Assembly: GCA_015075725.1 (NCBI GenBank) | Contig: JABTTV010000001.1 | Span: 806,001 to 870,000, forward strand | Source: Anaerolineales bacterium | Lineage (GTDB): Bacteria > Chloroflexota > Anaerolineae > Anaerolineales > Villigracilaceae | Length of the DNA: 64,000 bases | Direction: 5' to 3' | Shown here: positions 9,268-19,104 of the stretch, one piece after another | Layout: each line of letters opens with the position of its first letter | Position numbering within the stretch: the first letter of the stretch is position 1 | Translations under genes and position numbers: made by a program | Notes under the pieces: model-generated | Told to the model about the DNA's origin: nothing | What the model saw: the letters and a program-made list of their open reading frames with translations, nothing else | Database searches by the model: none

Positions 9268-11052
9268 ATGATGAAACACCTGTCAACAATCGTATTTGCC
9301 CTCATCCTGCTCGCAGGTCTTTTTACCTTCGATCAATATGGCGAAAGCTGGGACGACCGCTCCCTTCAAAAATATGCCGAGCTTTCGATGCAAGCCTACG
9401 CCACCTGGCCTCGGCAGGGCTTCGTGGAAGCTGACCCGCAGAACCTCGCGTTCTATGGTCCTTTCTTCATTTCTTTCACCGCCGTAACCTCCAACTTCCT
9501 AAGTGCATTTCTCCCAATTCACATCGCAAACCTTCGACATCTCATTTACTTCCTCACGTGGTTTGCAGGCATCGCCGCATTTTATTCAATCGCCAAACGG
9601 TTTGCGAGTCGCATCCCGGCACTCGGCGCAACTCTGCTTTTCGCAACCCAACCCCTGATCTGGGGTCACGCCTTCATCAATCCCAAAGACACGCCCTTCC
9701 TTTCTCTCTTTCTTCTTTCTTTGTCATTGGGGATGAATGCCTTCGACAAGCTAGAACCGAATCCACCCATCGACCTTTCCCCTCGCTCCAAACGAATCCT
9801 CGCGCTTCTGAACATGGTATGGCTGGTCTCTGTCTTCTCGCTTTTCATCTTCACCGAAAACATTCATACCTACGTCCAGACCCTCGTCCTCTCCGCCCAA
9901 TCTGGTAACACGAATATTCTCTCCCTCATCGCGAAGAACATCACCGGCATCTCTGCAGAGACGTACACCCAGCGTTACTTTGTCCTCTTTCTCCAACTCC
10001 GAACTTTTTACTTTCTTCTTTCCACACTCGCCCTTCTGCTCGCCTGGCGCAAACTCAATTACCAATTACCAACTACTTTAATCACAATCCTCCCCTCGGC
10101 AACCATTTTGGGACTCACCGCCTCCACCCGCATTCTCGGACCTTACGCCGGTTTGCTCGTTATGCTTTACGCTTTGCGTTTTCGCGGCAAATCCGCGCTG
10201 ACTCCACTCACCATGTACGCCATCGTCGCCATGATCGCGACCTACCTCACCTGGCCCTACCTGTGGATGAATCCCATTGGGCATTTTTTCGGCAGTTTCA
10301 GAGAAATGGCATCCTATCCCTGGTATGGAGAGGTGTTATTCAACGGTGGGAAATACCTGGCAGATGACCTACCTTTTTCCTACTTGCCCATCCTCTTTAG
10401 CATTCAATTGACTGAACCTGCCTGGATCCTTGCTGCCATTGGTTTCATTTTTATCGTTAAAGAGTTTGCTCAAAAAAAAGATCTATTGATCCTCTTCTTC
10501 CTTTGGTTTTTACTTCCAACCCTATTGTTCATTTTCCTGCATATCTCCCTTTACGACAACTTCCGCCAAATACTGTTCGTATTGCCTCCAATATTCCTTC
10601 TTGCCGGATTGTCTTTCGATCGGATCAAAGGGATTCAATGGCAGATCGTTACAATCGGGCTTACCCTGATTCCCGGTCTGACCGCTCTCATCAACCTTCA
10701 TCCCTATCAATACATCTATTACAACTCCTTTGTAGGCGGAGTCGGTAGCGTGCAAGGACGTTTCGAGACTGACTACTGGCTCACGTCCTACCGCGAGGCT
10801 GCGGAATATCTCAACGAGAACGCCCCGCCCGATTCCATAATCTGGGTCGAAGGTCCGGGTCATCTATATTCGATCTTTGCAAAAGAGGAAGAGAACGTCT
10901 ATTCCTGGAGCCGCCTCGAACCGTCCGAACCGATAGACTACATCGTCGTCACCACACGATATGACTTTGATAAAACCGTTTATCCCCAAGCCGAGACCAT
11001 CCACACCATTTCACGCGGCGGCGCGGATCTGGCTGTGATAAAGAAACCTTGA
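9268..11052 (+). CDS. GT39-like (GT-C) membrane glycosyltransferase, paralog 2
   Basis: I place the start at ATG 9268 (MMKHLSTIV, 594 residues), just after the stop of the preceding gene. The frame is open to 9187, but that extension overlaps the upstream gene. It has an N-terminal helix, the acidic loop GESWDDRSLQ, the shared WGHAFINPKDTPF loop, about twelve helices, and a soluble C-terminal domain beginning ETDYWLTSYREAAEYLNENA. It is clearly paralogous over its whole length to the next gene and more distantly to the gene at 6342. A short tandem repeat (10056-10076) lies within its coding sequence. Confidence 0.75.
   Translation: MMKHLSTIVFALILLAGLFTFDQYGESWDDRSLQKYAELSMQAYATWPRQGFVEADPQNLAFYGPFFISFTAVTSNFLSAFLPIHIANLRHLIYFLTWFAGIAAFYSIAKRFASRIPALGATLLFATQPLIWGHAFINPKDTPFLSLFLLSLSLGMNAFDKLEPNPPIDLSPRSKRILALLNMVWLVSVFSLFIFTENIHTYVQTLVLSAQSGNTNILSLIAKNITGISAETYTQRYFVLFLQLRTFYFLLSTLALLLAWRKLNYQLPTTLITILPSATILGLTASTRILGPYAGLLVMLYALRFRGKSALTPLTMYAIVAMIATYLTWPYLWMNPIGHFFGSFREMASYPWYGEVLFNGGKYLADDLPFSYLPILFSIQLTEPAWILAAIGFIFIVKEFAQKKDLLILFFLWFLLPTLLFIFLHISLYDNFRQILFVLPPIFLLAGLSFDRIKGIQWQIVTIGLTLIPGLTALINLHPYQYIYYNSFVGGVGSVQGRFETDYWLTSYREAAEYLNENAPPDSIIWVEGPGHLYSIFAKEEENVYSWSRLEPSEPIDYIVVTTRYDFDKTVYPQAETIHTISRGGADLAVIKKP
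10056..10076. repeat. Heptamer tandem repeat inside a GT-C gene
   Basis: Three units of the type AATTACC (the last degenerate) sit in frame and encode the short polar loop LNYQLPTT between two helices. Confidence 0.55.
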
Positions 11053-12875
11053 CAGTGGAATCTGTAATCACAAAACGTTCAACATTCTTTCAGCAAAACC
11101 TCCCGGTTTTGATAATCTTTGCCTTGATCCTCCTGTTCGGATTATTGACCTTCGAAAATTACGGCGAAAGTTGGGACGAGAACCTGCTCCAGATTTATGC
11201 GGAGCAATCCATCAAATCCCATTCCACATGGATGGAAAAAGGCGAAGTGGAGTTCGAACACGAAAATCTCCGTCATTACGGTCCAGCCTATGTGATATTC
11301 GTGTATGTCTCAACCGGATTTCTCGATCAATTACTAAATCTTCCCGCCACGGACTTGCGGCATCTTGTTTATTTCCTTACCTATTTTGCGGGTCTCATAG
11401 CCTTTCATTCGCTCGCCCGTCGCTGGCTGGATCCGCTTTCCGCTGCCGGTACAACTTTATTCTTTGCAACACAGCCATTGTTCTGGGGTCATGCCTTCAT
11501 TAATCCAAAGGACACTCCTTTCCTCTCCCTCTTTTTGTTGAGCGTCGCCGCCGGATTCAAAATGGTCGATGTGATTCAACGACTTTCGCTAGAAGAATTT
11601 CATCAATCGATTGGAAGGAAAACGATTATTATCTCACTTTTCTGGTTGTTATCCATCATTTTGCTTTTCGCTTCCACTGAGGTCATTCACAACATCATCA
11701 TTGCTTTGGTTATGTCCGCGAAAGCGGGTGAAACAAATATCATCTCGTTCATCGCCACCAAACTAAACGAGGCCCCGGCGGGAGCTTATATCCGGCGGTA
11801 CTTCACGTTATTTATGCAGGCGCGTGCCTTTTATTTTCTGGTTTCAACAACCGCCCTCCTTTATTACTGGCGGCGTCATCAACCTGTATTGTTGAAACTC
11901 CTTGTGATTATTCTCATTCCAGCAATCTTGTTAGGACTCACTACTTCCACCCGCGTTCTCGGCCCCTTCGCCGGTTTGATCGTTGCATATTACCTATTAC
12001 GCACTTCGGGAAAGTCCTCGATCCCCGCCCTCATCATGTATGCTTTCATTGCCATCACCGCCGCCTACCTGACATGGCCCTACCTGTGGCTAGATCCCGT
12101 CGGTCATTTTTGGGAAAGTTTCACCACCATGTCATCCTATCCCTGGCAGGGAGATGTGCTTTTCAACGGCGCGAAATTTCCCTCGACGGCATTGCCTCTT
12201 TCTTATCTACCACTATTATTTTCCATCCAACTCACCGAGCCTGTTTGGATCCTGGCACTTGCAGGTTTGTACCTATCCTTGTTTGGTTCGGCAAAAAAAA
12301 CGGGCCTGCCGATATTGTTTCTTTTATGGTTCCTGTTTCCCGTGGCGATCCTCATGCTTCGCGGCGCTTCTTTATATGATAACTTCAGGCAGATTCTTTT
12401 CATCTTTCCTCCAGTCTTTCTCATGGTTGGAGTTCTTTTCGAGAGAATTACCAAACCTATATGGCGGACCGTTGTAATCGCTGTCTGCCTTCTTCCGAGT
12501 CTTTTCGGCGTTGTCTCGCTGTATCCTTATGAGTATTCGTATTACAACCAATTCATTGGAGGTGTCCACGGCGCAAGCGGGCGCTTCGAGACGGACTACT
12601 GGCTGACGTCCTATCGTGAGGCGGCGGAATACATCAACGAGAACGCCTCTCCCTCCGCCGGAGTCTGGGTCGAGGGACCTGGAAATGTGTTCTTCCCCTT
12701 CTCGCGCCCGGACCTCAACGTCAATTCGTGGAGTTCCTATCAACCGGTGAGCGGATACGAATATGTGGTAGCATCCTCGCGCTTTATGGACAATGAAACC
12801 GCTCAACCGGGCGCAGTAATCGTTCATAGAATAATGCGCGGCGATGCCGTACTGGCTGTGATCAGAAAACCTTGA
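11049..12875 (+). CDS. GT39-like (GT-C) membrane glycosyltransferase, paralog 3
   Basis: A 608-residue protein built like the preceding gene: acidic loop GESWDENLLQ, WGHAFINPKDTPF loop, helices in the same order, and C-terminal ETDYWLTSYREAAEYINENA domain. The pair looks like a tandem duplication. The likely start is a TTG at 11049 overlapping the previous stop (TTGA); GTG at 11055 is an alternative. The donor and acceptor sugars cannot be read from the sequence. Confidence 0.75.
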   Translation: MTVESVITKRSTFFQQNLPVLIIFALILLFGLLTFENYGESWDENLLQIYAEQSIKSHSTWMEKGEVEFEHENLRHYGPAYVIFVYVSTGFLDQLLNLPATDLRHLVYFLTYFAGLIAFHSLARRWLDPLSAAGTTLFFATQPLFWGHAFINPKDTPFLSLFLLSVAAGFKMVDVIQRLSLEEFHQSIGRKTIIISLFWLLSIILLFASTEVIHNIIIALVMSAKAGETNIISFIATKLNEAPAGAYIRRYFTLFMQARAFYFLVSTTALLYYWRRHQPVLLKLLVIILIPAILLGLTTSTRVLGPFAGLIVAYYLLRTSGKSSIPALIMYAFIAITAAYLTWPYLWLDPVGHFWESFTTMSSYPWQGDVLFNGAKFPSTALPLSYLPLLFSIQLTEPVWILALAGLYLSLFGSAKKTGLPILFLLWFLFPVAILMLRGASLYDNFRQILFIFPPVFLMVGVLFERITKPIWRTVVIAVCLLPSLFGVVSLYPYEYSYYNQFIGGVHGASGRFETDYWLTSYREAAEYINENASPSAGVWVEGPGNVFFPFSRPDLNVNSWSSYQPVSGYEYVVASSRFMDNETAQPGAVIVHRIMRGDAVLAVIRKP

Positions 12876-12912
12876 ATAGAATTGTGATTTACATTTATTG
12901 AAAGAGAAAACC

Positions 12913-14754
12913 ATGAACCTGCTTGAAACTCTTACAAAAAAAACAATTCTTGCCGATGGCGCGATGGGGACCATGCTCCACGCGCGCGGTATCGGATTCG
13001 ACAAATGCTTCGACGAGTTGAATCTGACCAATCCTGCCGCAGTCGCCGAGATTCACCGCGAATATATCGAGGCTGGCGCGGAACTCATTATCACAAACAC
13101 CTTTGGCGCGAACCGATATAAGTTGACCAAGCACGGATTGCAGGAGGATGTCGCCGGGATCAACCGCGCAGGAGTGGAACTGGCGAAGCGAGTCGTCGCC
13201 GCATCGTTCAAGGATGTGTTGATTGCAGGGGACATCGGTCCGCTTGGGGTGAGGATCGCCCCGTATGGACGAGTCAAGCTCGAGGAGGCGCGTGAGGCGT
13301 TCGCAGAACAGGTCAAAGCCTTGGCGGAATCCGGCGCGGACTTGATCATCATCGAAACCATGTCCGACTTGTACGAGATCAAGGAAGCGATCACTGCCGC
13401 GAAGGAAAATTCAACCCTGCCCATCATTGCGTCTGTGACGTTCACCCGCGACGACCGAACCTTATTGGGCGATGACCCGGCAAAGGTCGCGCATCGTCTC
13501 GTTGCGGCTGGCGCGGACGTGATCGGTGTCAATTGCTCGGGCGGACCTTCGCAATTACTGCGCATTCTCAAACAAATGCGGCAGGCGGAACCGAATGCGA
13601 AGTTTTGGGTCAAGCCGAACGCAGGCTGGCCCGAACAGGTCAGCGGGCGGATCATGTATCCAGCCGATGCGGAATATTTCGGCGATTACGCTTTGTTGTT
13701 TCGCGAAGCCGGTGCAAACATCGTGGGCGGTTGCTGCGGCACGACTCCCCAGCATATTGCCGCGATGAAGAAATCACTCGATGCTTCGCCTTCGATTATC
13801 CTGACGGAAATTTCCACACAACCCGAAGACGAGATCTTCGCCGAACCCGCCGAACAACCGACCCATCTCGCGCAACGGCTTTCGGAAAACAAATTCACCA
13901 TCTGCGTGGAAATGGACCCGCCGCGCGGGCTTTCCACCCATAAACTTTTGGCAGGCGCGTCATTGCTTCACGACTCCGGCGCAGATATTATCAATGTTGC
14001 CGACAGCCCTTTGGCGCGAATGCGCATGTCTGCCTGGGCGGTGTGTGATGTTGTGCAAAGAACGTTGGGCGTTGAAACAACCCTGCACTTCCCCACACGC
14101 GGTCGGAATCTTCTGCGCGTGCAAGGCGACCTGCTTGCGGCTCATGCTATTGGTCTGCGGAATGTTTTCGTCGTCATGGGTGACCCAACTTCCATTGGCG
14201 ATTATCCCGAGGCGATGGATAATTACGACCTCGTCCCATCCGGTCTTATCAAACTCATCAAGCAGGGATTCAACATGGGCGTCGATCATTCCGGCACGAG
14301 CATCGGTCAACCCACGAACTTTTTCGTTGGCGCCGCGCTTAACCTCTGCCCTCAGGATGTCGACACCGAGGTCAAGAATCTCCACCGCAAAGTCAAAGCC
14401 GGAACCGATTTCTTCCTGACGCAACCCATCTACGACCCGAACGACGGACCCAAACTTCTCGAAGCCTATGAGGCGAAGCATGGAAAACTTCATCAGCCCA
14501 TCCTCGCAGGCATCCTGCCGCTTGTCAGCGCAAAGCATGCCAACTTCCTGCATAACGAAGTCCCCGGCATTTTCATCCCTGACGAATCGCGCGCGCGCAT
14601 CGAGTCGGCAAAAGACAACTCGGCGAAGGTCGGCGCGGAACTGGCCGTCGAGTTGATTCAAAAGATCAAACCCTGGGCGGGCGGCATTTACATGATGCCC
14701 CAATTCCATCGTTACGACCAGGCATCCGAGATCATCGTGGCGGTGAAGGAATAA
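12913..14754 (+). CDS. Bifunctional homocysteine S-methyltransferase / methylenetetrahydrofolate reductase
   Basis: A 613-residue fusion of the type seen in B. subtilis YitJ. Residues 1 to about 290 form a homocysteine methyltransferase barrel with zinc ligands in GVNCSGGP and GGCCGTTPQH. Residues from about 320 to the end form a MetF-like FAD barrel (EMDPPRG, NVADSPLARMRMSA, GDPTSIGDYPEA, FLTQPIYD). It should make 5-methyl-THF and may methylate homocysteine without cobalamin. It complements the metH 9 kb upstream. The start ATG at 12913 follows AAAGAGAAAACC; an upstream in-frame TTG at 12898 is less likely. Confidence 0.93.
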   Translation: MNLLETLTKKTILADGAMGTMLHARGIGFDKCFDELNLTNPAAVAEIHREYIEAGAELIITNTFGANRYKLTKHGLQEDVAGINRAGVELAKRVVAASFKDVLIAGDIGPLGVRIAPYGRVKLEEAREAFAEQVKALAESGADLIIIETMSDLYEIKEAITAAKENSTLPIIASVTFTRDDRTLLGDDPAKVAHRLVAAGADVIGVNCSGGPSQLLRILKQMRQAEPNAKFWVKPNAGWPEQVSGRIMYPADAEYFGDYALLFREAGANIVGGCCGTTPQHIAAMKKSLDASPSIILTEISTQPEDEIFAEPAEQPTHLAQRLSENKFTICVEMDPPRGLSTHKLLAGASLLHDSGADIINVADSPLARMRMSAWAVCDVVQRTLGVETTLHFPTRGRNLLRVQGDLLAAHAIGLRNVFVVMGDPTSIGDYPEAMDNYDLVPSGLIKLIKQGFNMGVDHSGTSIGQPTNFFVGAALNLCPQDVDTEVKNLHRKVKAGTDFFLTQPIYDPNDGPKLLEAYEAKHGKLHQPILAGILPLVSAKHANFLHNEVPGIFIPDESRARIESAKDNSAKVGAELAVELIQKIKPWAGGIYMMPQFHRYDQASEIIVAVKE

Positions 14755-14762
14755 ATGTTGCT

Positions 14763-14786
14763 CCCGTCGCCGTCCTCGGCGACGGG
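14763..14786. repeat. Short GC-rich hairpin (10-bp stem)
   Basis: A perfect 10-bp stem with loop TCCT follows the MTHFR fusion, with core GCCGTCCTCGGC. It shares this core with the hairpin at 54913-54930. There is no clear T-tract, so it is more likely a repeat or an RNA-stabilising hairpin than a terminator. Confidence 0.5.
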
Positions 14787-14797
14787 TATTTCATCCC

Positions 14798-16696
14798 ATG
14801 AAATTCCTCCGCATCCTCTTCAGTTTTTTGACAGGTCTCCTCACCAGTATTTTCCTGGCTGTGACCTTCTTCCATTATTCGAGTTTTTCCTCGCCTATAG
14901 ACCGCCTCTTTCTCATCCTCGTCCCGACTCTCGCCATTGGAATCTTCTTCCACCAAGCCTTTCCCCACCTATCTGCGTGGACGCGAAATCCCCAAATCCA
15001 ATTCACTATTCCCTATTACCTGCTCTCATTTCTCCTCACTCTCAACCTGACCTACGGCGCTGTCGGCTTCATGCGTGATGTCCTGCGCACCCCGTTTGGG
15101 ATGTTTCTCTTTACCGCTGTGTGCATGACCATCGGAACGACCATCGGCTATTTCCTCATTCAACACGCCACACGATCATTTCGCGACGGATTCCTCGGCA
15201 AGCCGCTCAACTTCATCCTTGCCTTATCCCTTCCCGTTCTTTGGATCGCTCTCATCATCTCTACCTCCCAATTCCCCTCCATGTCCGTAGTGGACTACTT
15301 CCGCATCTACCGCGAATGGATGCCGCTCTTCCTCCTCACCGTCCTCGCTTCCGCCCTCCCGTCTTTCATTATCATCACTCGTCACTCGTCACTCATCACC
15401 AGCCACTTTTCACTTCCTTCTTTCATCCAGCACCTCCCCGGACTCTACGCCGCAGGAATGGTCTTCCTAATCGAGCTTGTCATCTCCCGATCCCTCAATC
15501 ATCCCGCGCTTGACCACAACACTGTCCTCTTCGAATCCGACGCCGGTCCTTGGATGACCATCCTCGCCAGCCCTGAAAGCACGACGATCAATCGCTCCGT
15601 CCATCCGTTGAGTCTCATCCTCATCCGCCCGCTGGTGCGTTTCGTTTCCGGCATGATGGGCGAACACTACGCCCTCGGCGGGATGCTCGTCGTCTCTGCG
15701 GTTGCCGCCGCCTGCGTCTTCATGACCTGGTTCTTCGTCAAACGCGCCACGGATTCCAAAACCCACGCCTTCCTTTTCGCCATCCTTCTTGGCTCGACCG
15801 CAACTCACCTGCTCTTTGGTTCATTGGTAGAAAACTACATCTTCGGCGCGGCATCGTTGATCTTCTTTTTTCTCCTTTTGCAAGCCAAAGAGACTCGTTT
15901 CTCCCTTCTCATCCCAGCCGGACTGCTCCTCTTCGGCATCACCATCACCAACATTGCGCAGGGAATCATCGCCCTCTTCTTCAATAAATTCGATCTCAAA
16001 CGCCTTATCCAATATATATTTTGCATATTGGCTCTTGGCGTTTTGCTCACATTGATCACGAACATCATTTATCCCAAACACATTACCTTCTTTTTTGTCC
16101 CTGAAGATATTGCTTTCGAGTTCAGTTTTGTCAGCCCCGAAAGCGAAGGCGTCCTATCCGACCCCATCCGTTTATCCGAACCTTCATCCGTTATCCGAAA
16201 GTTCAACGTCGTCTCGCGTTCCATACTGCTATACGGCATCGTCGCGCCGGATGTCATCGAATCTGTTTCGGAAAAGCCGCCCTTCCCCACCATCGACCTC
16301 AAGACCTTCGACGTCCGTGAAAGGACTCTCGCCTCCTACAAGGGATTCTCCAACCTGCCGCTTGCGATTTGGCTGGTCCTGCTTCTCTGCGCATTTATGA
16401 TGTTCATAAAAAATGTCCACACATCGAAACACACACCGCTGATGCTCGGTCTCCTCGGCGCGCTGGGATTCAACTTCCTCATGCACCTGTTCTACGGCAC
16501 GGAACTGTTTCTTTACACTTCGTACTGGGTGTACGCCCTGGTTTTGTTCGCCGCTCTGGCATACTCCGATTTGGCTGAAAAAGCGTGGATGCAATGGGGA
16601 CTAAGCGTCTTCGTGTTGCTGGTCATGGTTAACAATTTTTTCTTTGTCTCTTCCATCTTCCGTGCCCTTGCCCCCTTCTATTCCGCCTCTCCCTAA
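14798..16696 (+). CDS. Polytopic membrane protein of unknown function
   Basis: 632 residues with about fourteen hydrophobic helices. A soluble stretch lies at about 430-515 (VPEDIAFEFSF through RERTLASYKG) before three final helices. The loop VENYIFGAASLIFF and the overall shape recall GT-C-type proteins of uncharacterised families, but no catalytic motif is certain. It follows the MTHFR fusion by 43 bases. A run of six 7-base units (15372-15413) encodes the loop ITRHSSLITSHFSL in frame. Confidence 0.5.
   Translation: MKFLRILFSFLTGLLTSIFLAVTFFHYSSFSSPIDRLFLILVPTLAIGIFFHQAFPHLSAWTRNPQIQFTIPYYLLSFLLTLNLTYGAVGFMRDVLRTPFGMFLFTAVCMTIGTTIGYFLIQHATRSFRDGFLGKPLNFILALSLPVLWIALIISTSQFPSMSVVDYFRIYREWMPLFLLTVLASALPSFIIITRHSSLITSHFSLPSFIQHLPGLYAAGMVFLIELVISRSLNHPALDHNTVLFESDAGPWMTILASPESTTINRSVHPLSLILIRPLVRFVSGMMGEHYALGGMLVVSAVAAACVFMTWFFVKRATDSKTHAFLFAILLGSTATHLLFGSLVENYIFGAASLIFFFLLLQAKETRFSLLIPAGLLLFGITITNIAQGIIALFFNKFDLKRLIQYIFCILALGVLLTLITNIIYPKHITFFFVPEDIAFEFSFVSPESEGVLSDPIRLSEPSSVIRKFNVVSRSILLYGIVAPDVIESVSEKPPFPTIDLKTFDVRERTLASYKGFSNLPLAIWLVLLLCAFMMFIKNVHTSKHTPLMLGLLGALGFNFLMHLFYGTELFLYTSYWVYALVLFAALAYSDLAEKAWMQWGLSVFVLLVMVNNFFFVSSIFRALAPFYSASP
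15372..15413. repeat. Six-unit heptamer array inside a membrane-protein gene
   Basis: Six consecutive 7-base units (TCATCAC, TCGTCAC, TCGTCAC, TCATCAC, CAGCCAC, TTTTCAC) add exactly 42 bases, so the frame is preserved. The encoded segment is a Ser/His-rich loop between predicted helices. Confidence 0.8.
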
Positions 16697-16776
16697 ATTA
16701 CCCGCTTCCCACTTTCTACATTTTGCTCTTCTCTTCATCTTTCCTCTTTCATTCCCCTTCCCAAAGGCGATAAAAT

Positions 16777-17208
16777 ATGCGCATGAGATTCGTACGGAAA
16801 TCGACTCCATTCCTTTTGGCAGTCCTATCCCTTGTCCTTGCGGTCTACCAATTTTCCAAGACATATTCTTCAGGCGAGTGGAGGAATCCGTCAGACGAGA
16901 TGGTCACCAAATGGGAGGAACATGCCCGGGCTTTACGCGAGGCTCTGCCTTCCGGCGTGGATCAGTTTGGATATGTCGACGATTCAACGGTCAGCGGAGA
17001 TCAAGCGTTGTTCGACCTAAACGAATTTTTTTTGATGCAATACTCGCTTGCTCCCGCCGCCTTGCAGATCGGCGTCGACCAAGAGTGGGTCATCGGGAAT
17101 TTCAACGACAACGAAAACATCGAAGCATGGCTGGATGAAACATTCGGAGCGCATGAAACCCAAAGCTTCGGTTTTGGCTTGTACCTCATCCACGACCTGG
17201 ACGAATAG
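16777..17208 (+). CDS. Small membrane-anchored protein, unknown
   Basis: 143 residues: a basic N-terminus, one hydrophobic helix at about 10-25, then a soluble extracytoplasmic domain rich in acidic residues and tryptophan. It abuts the next gene exactly (TAG then ATG), so the two membrane proteins are probably coexpressed and may work together. No family is recognised. Confidence 0.6.
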   Translation: MRMRFVRKSTPFLLAVLSLVLAVYQFSKTYSSGEWRNPSDEMVTKWEEHARALREALPSGVDQFGYVDDSTVSGDQALFDLNEFFLMQYSLAPAALQIGVDQEWVIGNFNDNENIEAWLDETFGAHETQSFGFGLYLIHDLDE

Positions 17209-18549
17209 ATGACGTTGCTGTTCTCCTTCTCCGCGCTTCTCCCTCGCATCGCATTGGGATTTTGCGTCGCCCATTTTCTCTGGAAAAAGAACGATGGAAA
17301 TTCTTTTTTCATCAAGATTTTCCTTTCAGCGGGACTCGGTTTCGGGCTCTCCTCCCTCTTCGCCTTCTTATGGATCTGGGCTGGTTTGCCTCTGTCGATT
17401 TATGCAATTCTTGAAAGCCTCATTGCCATCGCTCTCGCAGTGATGGTGTTTTTCTACAACCGCCCACTTTTCACTATTAAAAATACTTCTGACAAATCAA
17501 ACGCCATCTGGGCTTTGCTCCTCGCGTTTTGCGTTTTGCTCTTCGCGCTTAATCTCTTCATGCTTTCCCGCCAACATCCGCACGGACTCTCCGATGCGTG
17601 GATCAATTGGAACGTGGTCGCCCGCTTCATTTACCTCGGCGGCACGGACTGGCAAAATACCTTCCTGCGTCAACTGGATCATCCCGATTATCCGTTGTTT
17701 CTGGCGATGACAATCGCCATTACATGGTCGCTCATCGGCGAACCGTCCACCTGGGGACCTATTGCCTTTCACTTCGTCAACACCTTTTTCACGGCGGGGC
17801 TTTTATTTTCTTTCATAAACCGTTTCCGGGGTTTCAAACAAGCGGTGCTGGCAACAGTCATCTTTATCTCGCTTCCGTTCACAATCGGGCAGGGGATGCG
17901 CCAGTACGCGGACATGCTCCTAGCACATCTCATCCTTGCGGCGGGAGGACTGACTCTGTTGTATCTTCAAACGAAAGAAAAACACCTCGCCCTGCTCTCG
18001 GGGCTCTTCATCGGGCTGGCTGGCTGGGCAAAGAACGAAGGGCTCGCGGCAATATTTGGATTCACAATCATTTGGGTGCTGGTCATCTGGAAAACGAATC
18101 GGCAGGCGTTCAAGGAATACATGCCTGGCTTGGCTTTTCCGCTTGTCGTGGTCATCCTTTTCAAACTCTTCCTTGCCCCATCGAATGATTTGCTTTCCGC
18201 GCGGGGGAACCTGATCGACAAACTTTTTGACCCGGAACGATACGCGATCATCATCAAACAGGCGCTCACTACTTTATGGAACCTCGGCGACGCGCCCCTC
18301 CCTCTGTTCGGAATTATAATTTTGACGGCGATCCTCATCGGCAGGTCAAATCAGCAGGTCTCCAGTTTGTGGAGTATTCCCGCCATTATCGGTATACAAC
18401 TTGCAGTCTACTTCGGAACCTATCTTCTCACGCCGCATGACCTTTCCTGGCATTTGAGCACTTCGCTGGACAGGCTTTATCTCCACCTTTTTCCACTGGC
18501 GCTTCTATGGTTTTTCCTCTGGTTGGAATCGCCCGAGGAGCTTTCCTGA
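17209..18549 (+). CDS. Polytopic GT39-like membrane protein
   Basis: 446 residues with about twelve hydrophobic helices. The loop HGLSDAWINWNVVARFIYLGG carries an acidic residue where GT-C enzymes have their catalytic carboxylate, and WAKNEGLAA is a cytoplasmic loop typical of the dolichyl-phosphate-mannosyltransferase-like superfamily. It starts immediately after the small anchored protein. Probably an envelope glycosyltransferase; the specificity is unknown. Confidence 0.6.
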   Translation: MTLLFSFSALLPRIALGFCVAHFLWKKNDGNSFFIKIFLSAGLGFGLSSLFAFLWIWAGLPLSIYAILESLIAIALAVMVFFYNRPLFTIKNTSDKSNAIWALLLAFCVLLFALNLFMLSRQHPHGLSDAWINWNVVARFIYLGGTDWQNTFLRQLDHPDYPLFLAMTIAITWSLIGEPSTWGPIAFHFVNTFFTAGLLFSFINRFRGFKQAVLATVIFISLPFTIGQGMRQYADMLLAHLILAAGGLTLLYLQTKEKHLALLSGLFIGLAGWAKNEGLAAIFGFTIIWVLVIWKTNRQAFKEYMPGLAFPLVVVILFKLFLAPSNDLLSARGNLIDKLFDPERYAIIIKQALTTLWNLGDAPLPLFGIIILTAILIGRSNQQVSSLWSIPAIIGIQLAVYFGTYLLTPHDLSWHLSTSLDRLYLHLFPLALLWFFLWLESPEELS

Positions 18550-18576
18550 TGGTAGAATGATTTTAAGTGAGCGCCC

Positions 18577-19101
18577 ATGCAAGTTTTGCAATTCTGGAAA
18601 ACAGTCACCATGGACCATTCAAATCTGCTTGAGAACCTGATCGCGTTATTACGAGATCGGGATATTCAGTTTTGCGTCATCGGCGGGCAGGCTGTCAACG
18701 CATACGTCGAACCGCTGGTCAGTCTCGACCTTGATTTGGTGGTGGCAGTTCACCAGATCGAGAGAGTGGAATCCCTGCTCGAAAAACAATTTACAGTAAA
18801 ACGTTTCCCTCACAGTTTGAACATCTCCATGCCAGGCTCGGATGTACGCGTGCAGGTCCATACCGATGCGCGTTATGCATCGTTTCTTGAACGTGCTTCG
18901 ACACGCACGGTGTTGGGGATGGAATTGCCCGTCGCAAACGTGGAGGATATTTTGCAGGGAAAAGTCTGGGCGGTTTCGGATACCGAGCGCCGTGGGAGCA
19001 AACGACAAAAGGACCTCGCGGATATCGCACGCATTCTGGAATCTTATCCAAACTTGCGATCCAAAGTCCCGCAGGAAATTCTCTCCCGCCTTATGGATTA
19101 A
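18577..19101 (+). CDS. Nucleotidyltransferase-fold protein (AbiEii/DUF6036-like)
   Basis: 174 residues. The pattern VIGGQAVNAY followed by SLDLDLVV (Gly36-Gly37 and Asp51/Asp53) is that of minimal nucleotidyltransferases such as AbiEii toxins and DUF6036. A C-terminal KRQKDLADIARILE helix is also typical. Start ATG 18577; ATG 18610 is a reasonable alternative. No AbiEi-type antitoxin gene lies beside it, and it is followed three bases later by coaX, so a toxin role is not supported by context. Confidence 0.65.
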   Translation: MQVLQFWKTVTMDHSNLLENLIALLRDRDIQFCVIGGQAVNAYVEPLVSLDLDLVVAVHQIERVESLLEKQFTVKRFPHSLNISMPGSDVRVQVHTDARYASFLERASTRTVLGMELPVANVEDILQGKVWAVSDTERRGSKRQKDLADIARILESYPNLRSKVPQEILSRLMD

Positions 19102-19104
19102 CCT

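Noticed and set aside
18577..19101. Possible AbiE toxin-antitoxin system
   Set aside because: Only the nucleotidyltransferase-fold protein is present, with no AbiEi-type partner next to it; the neighbour is coaX.
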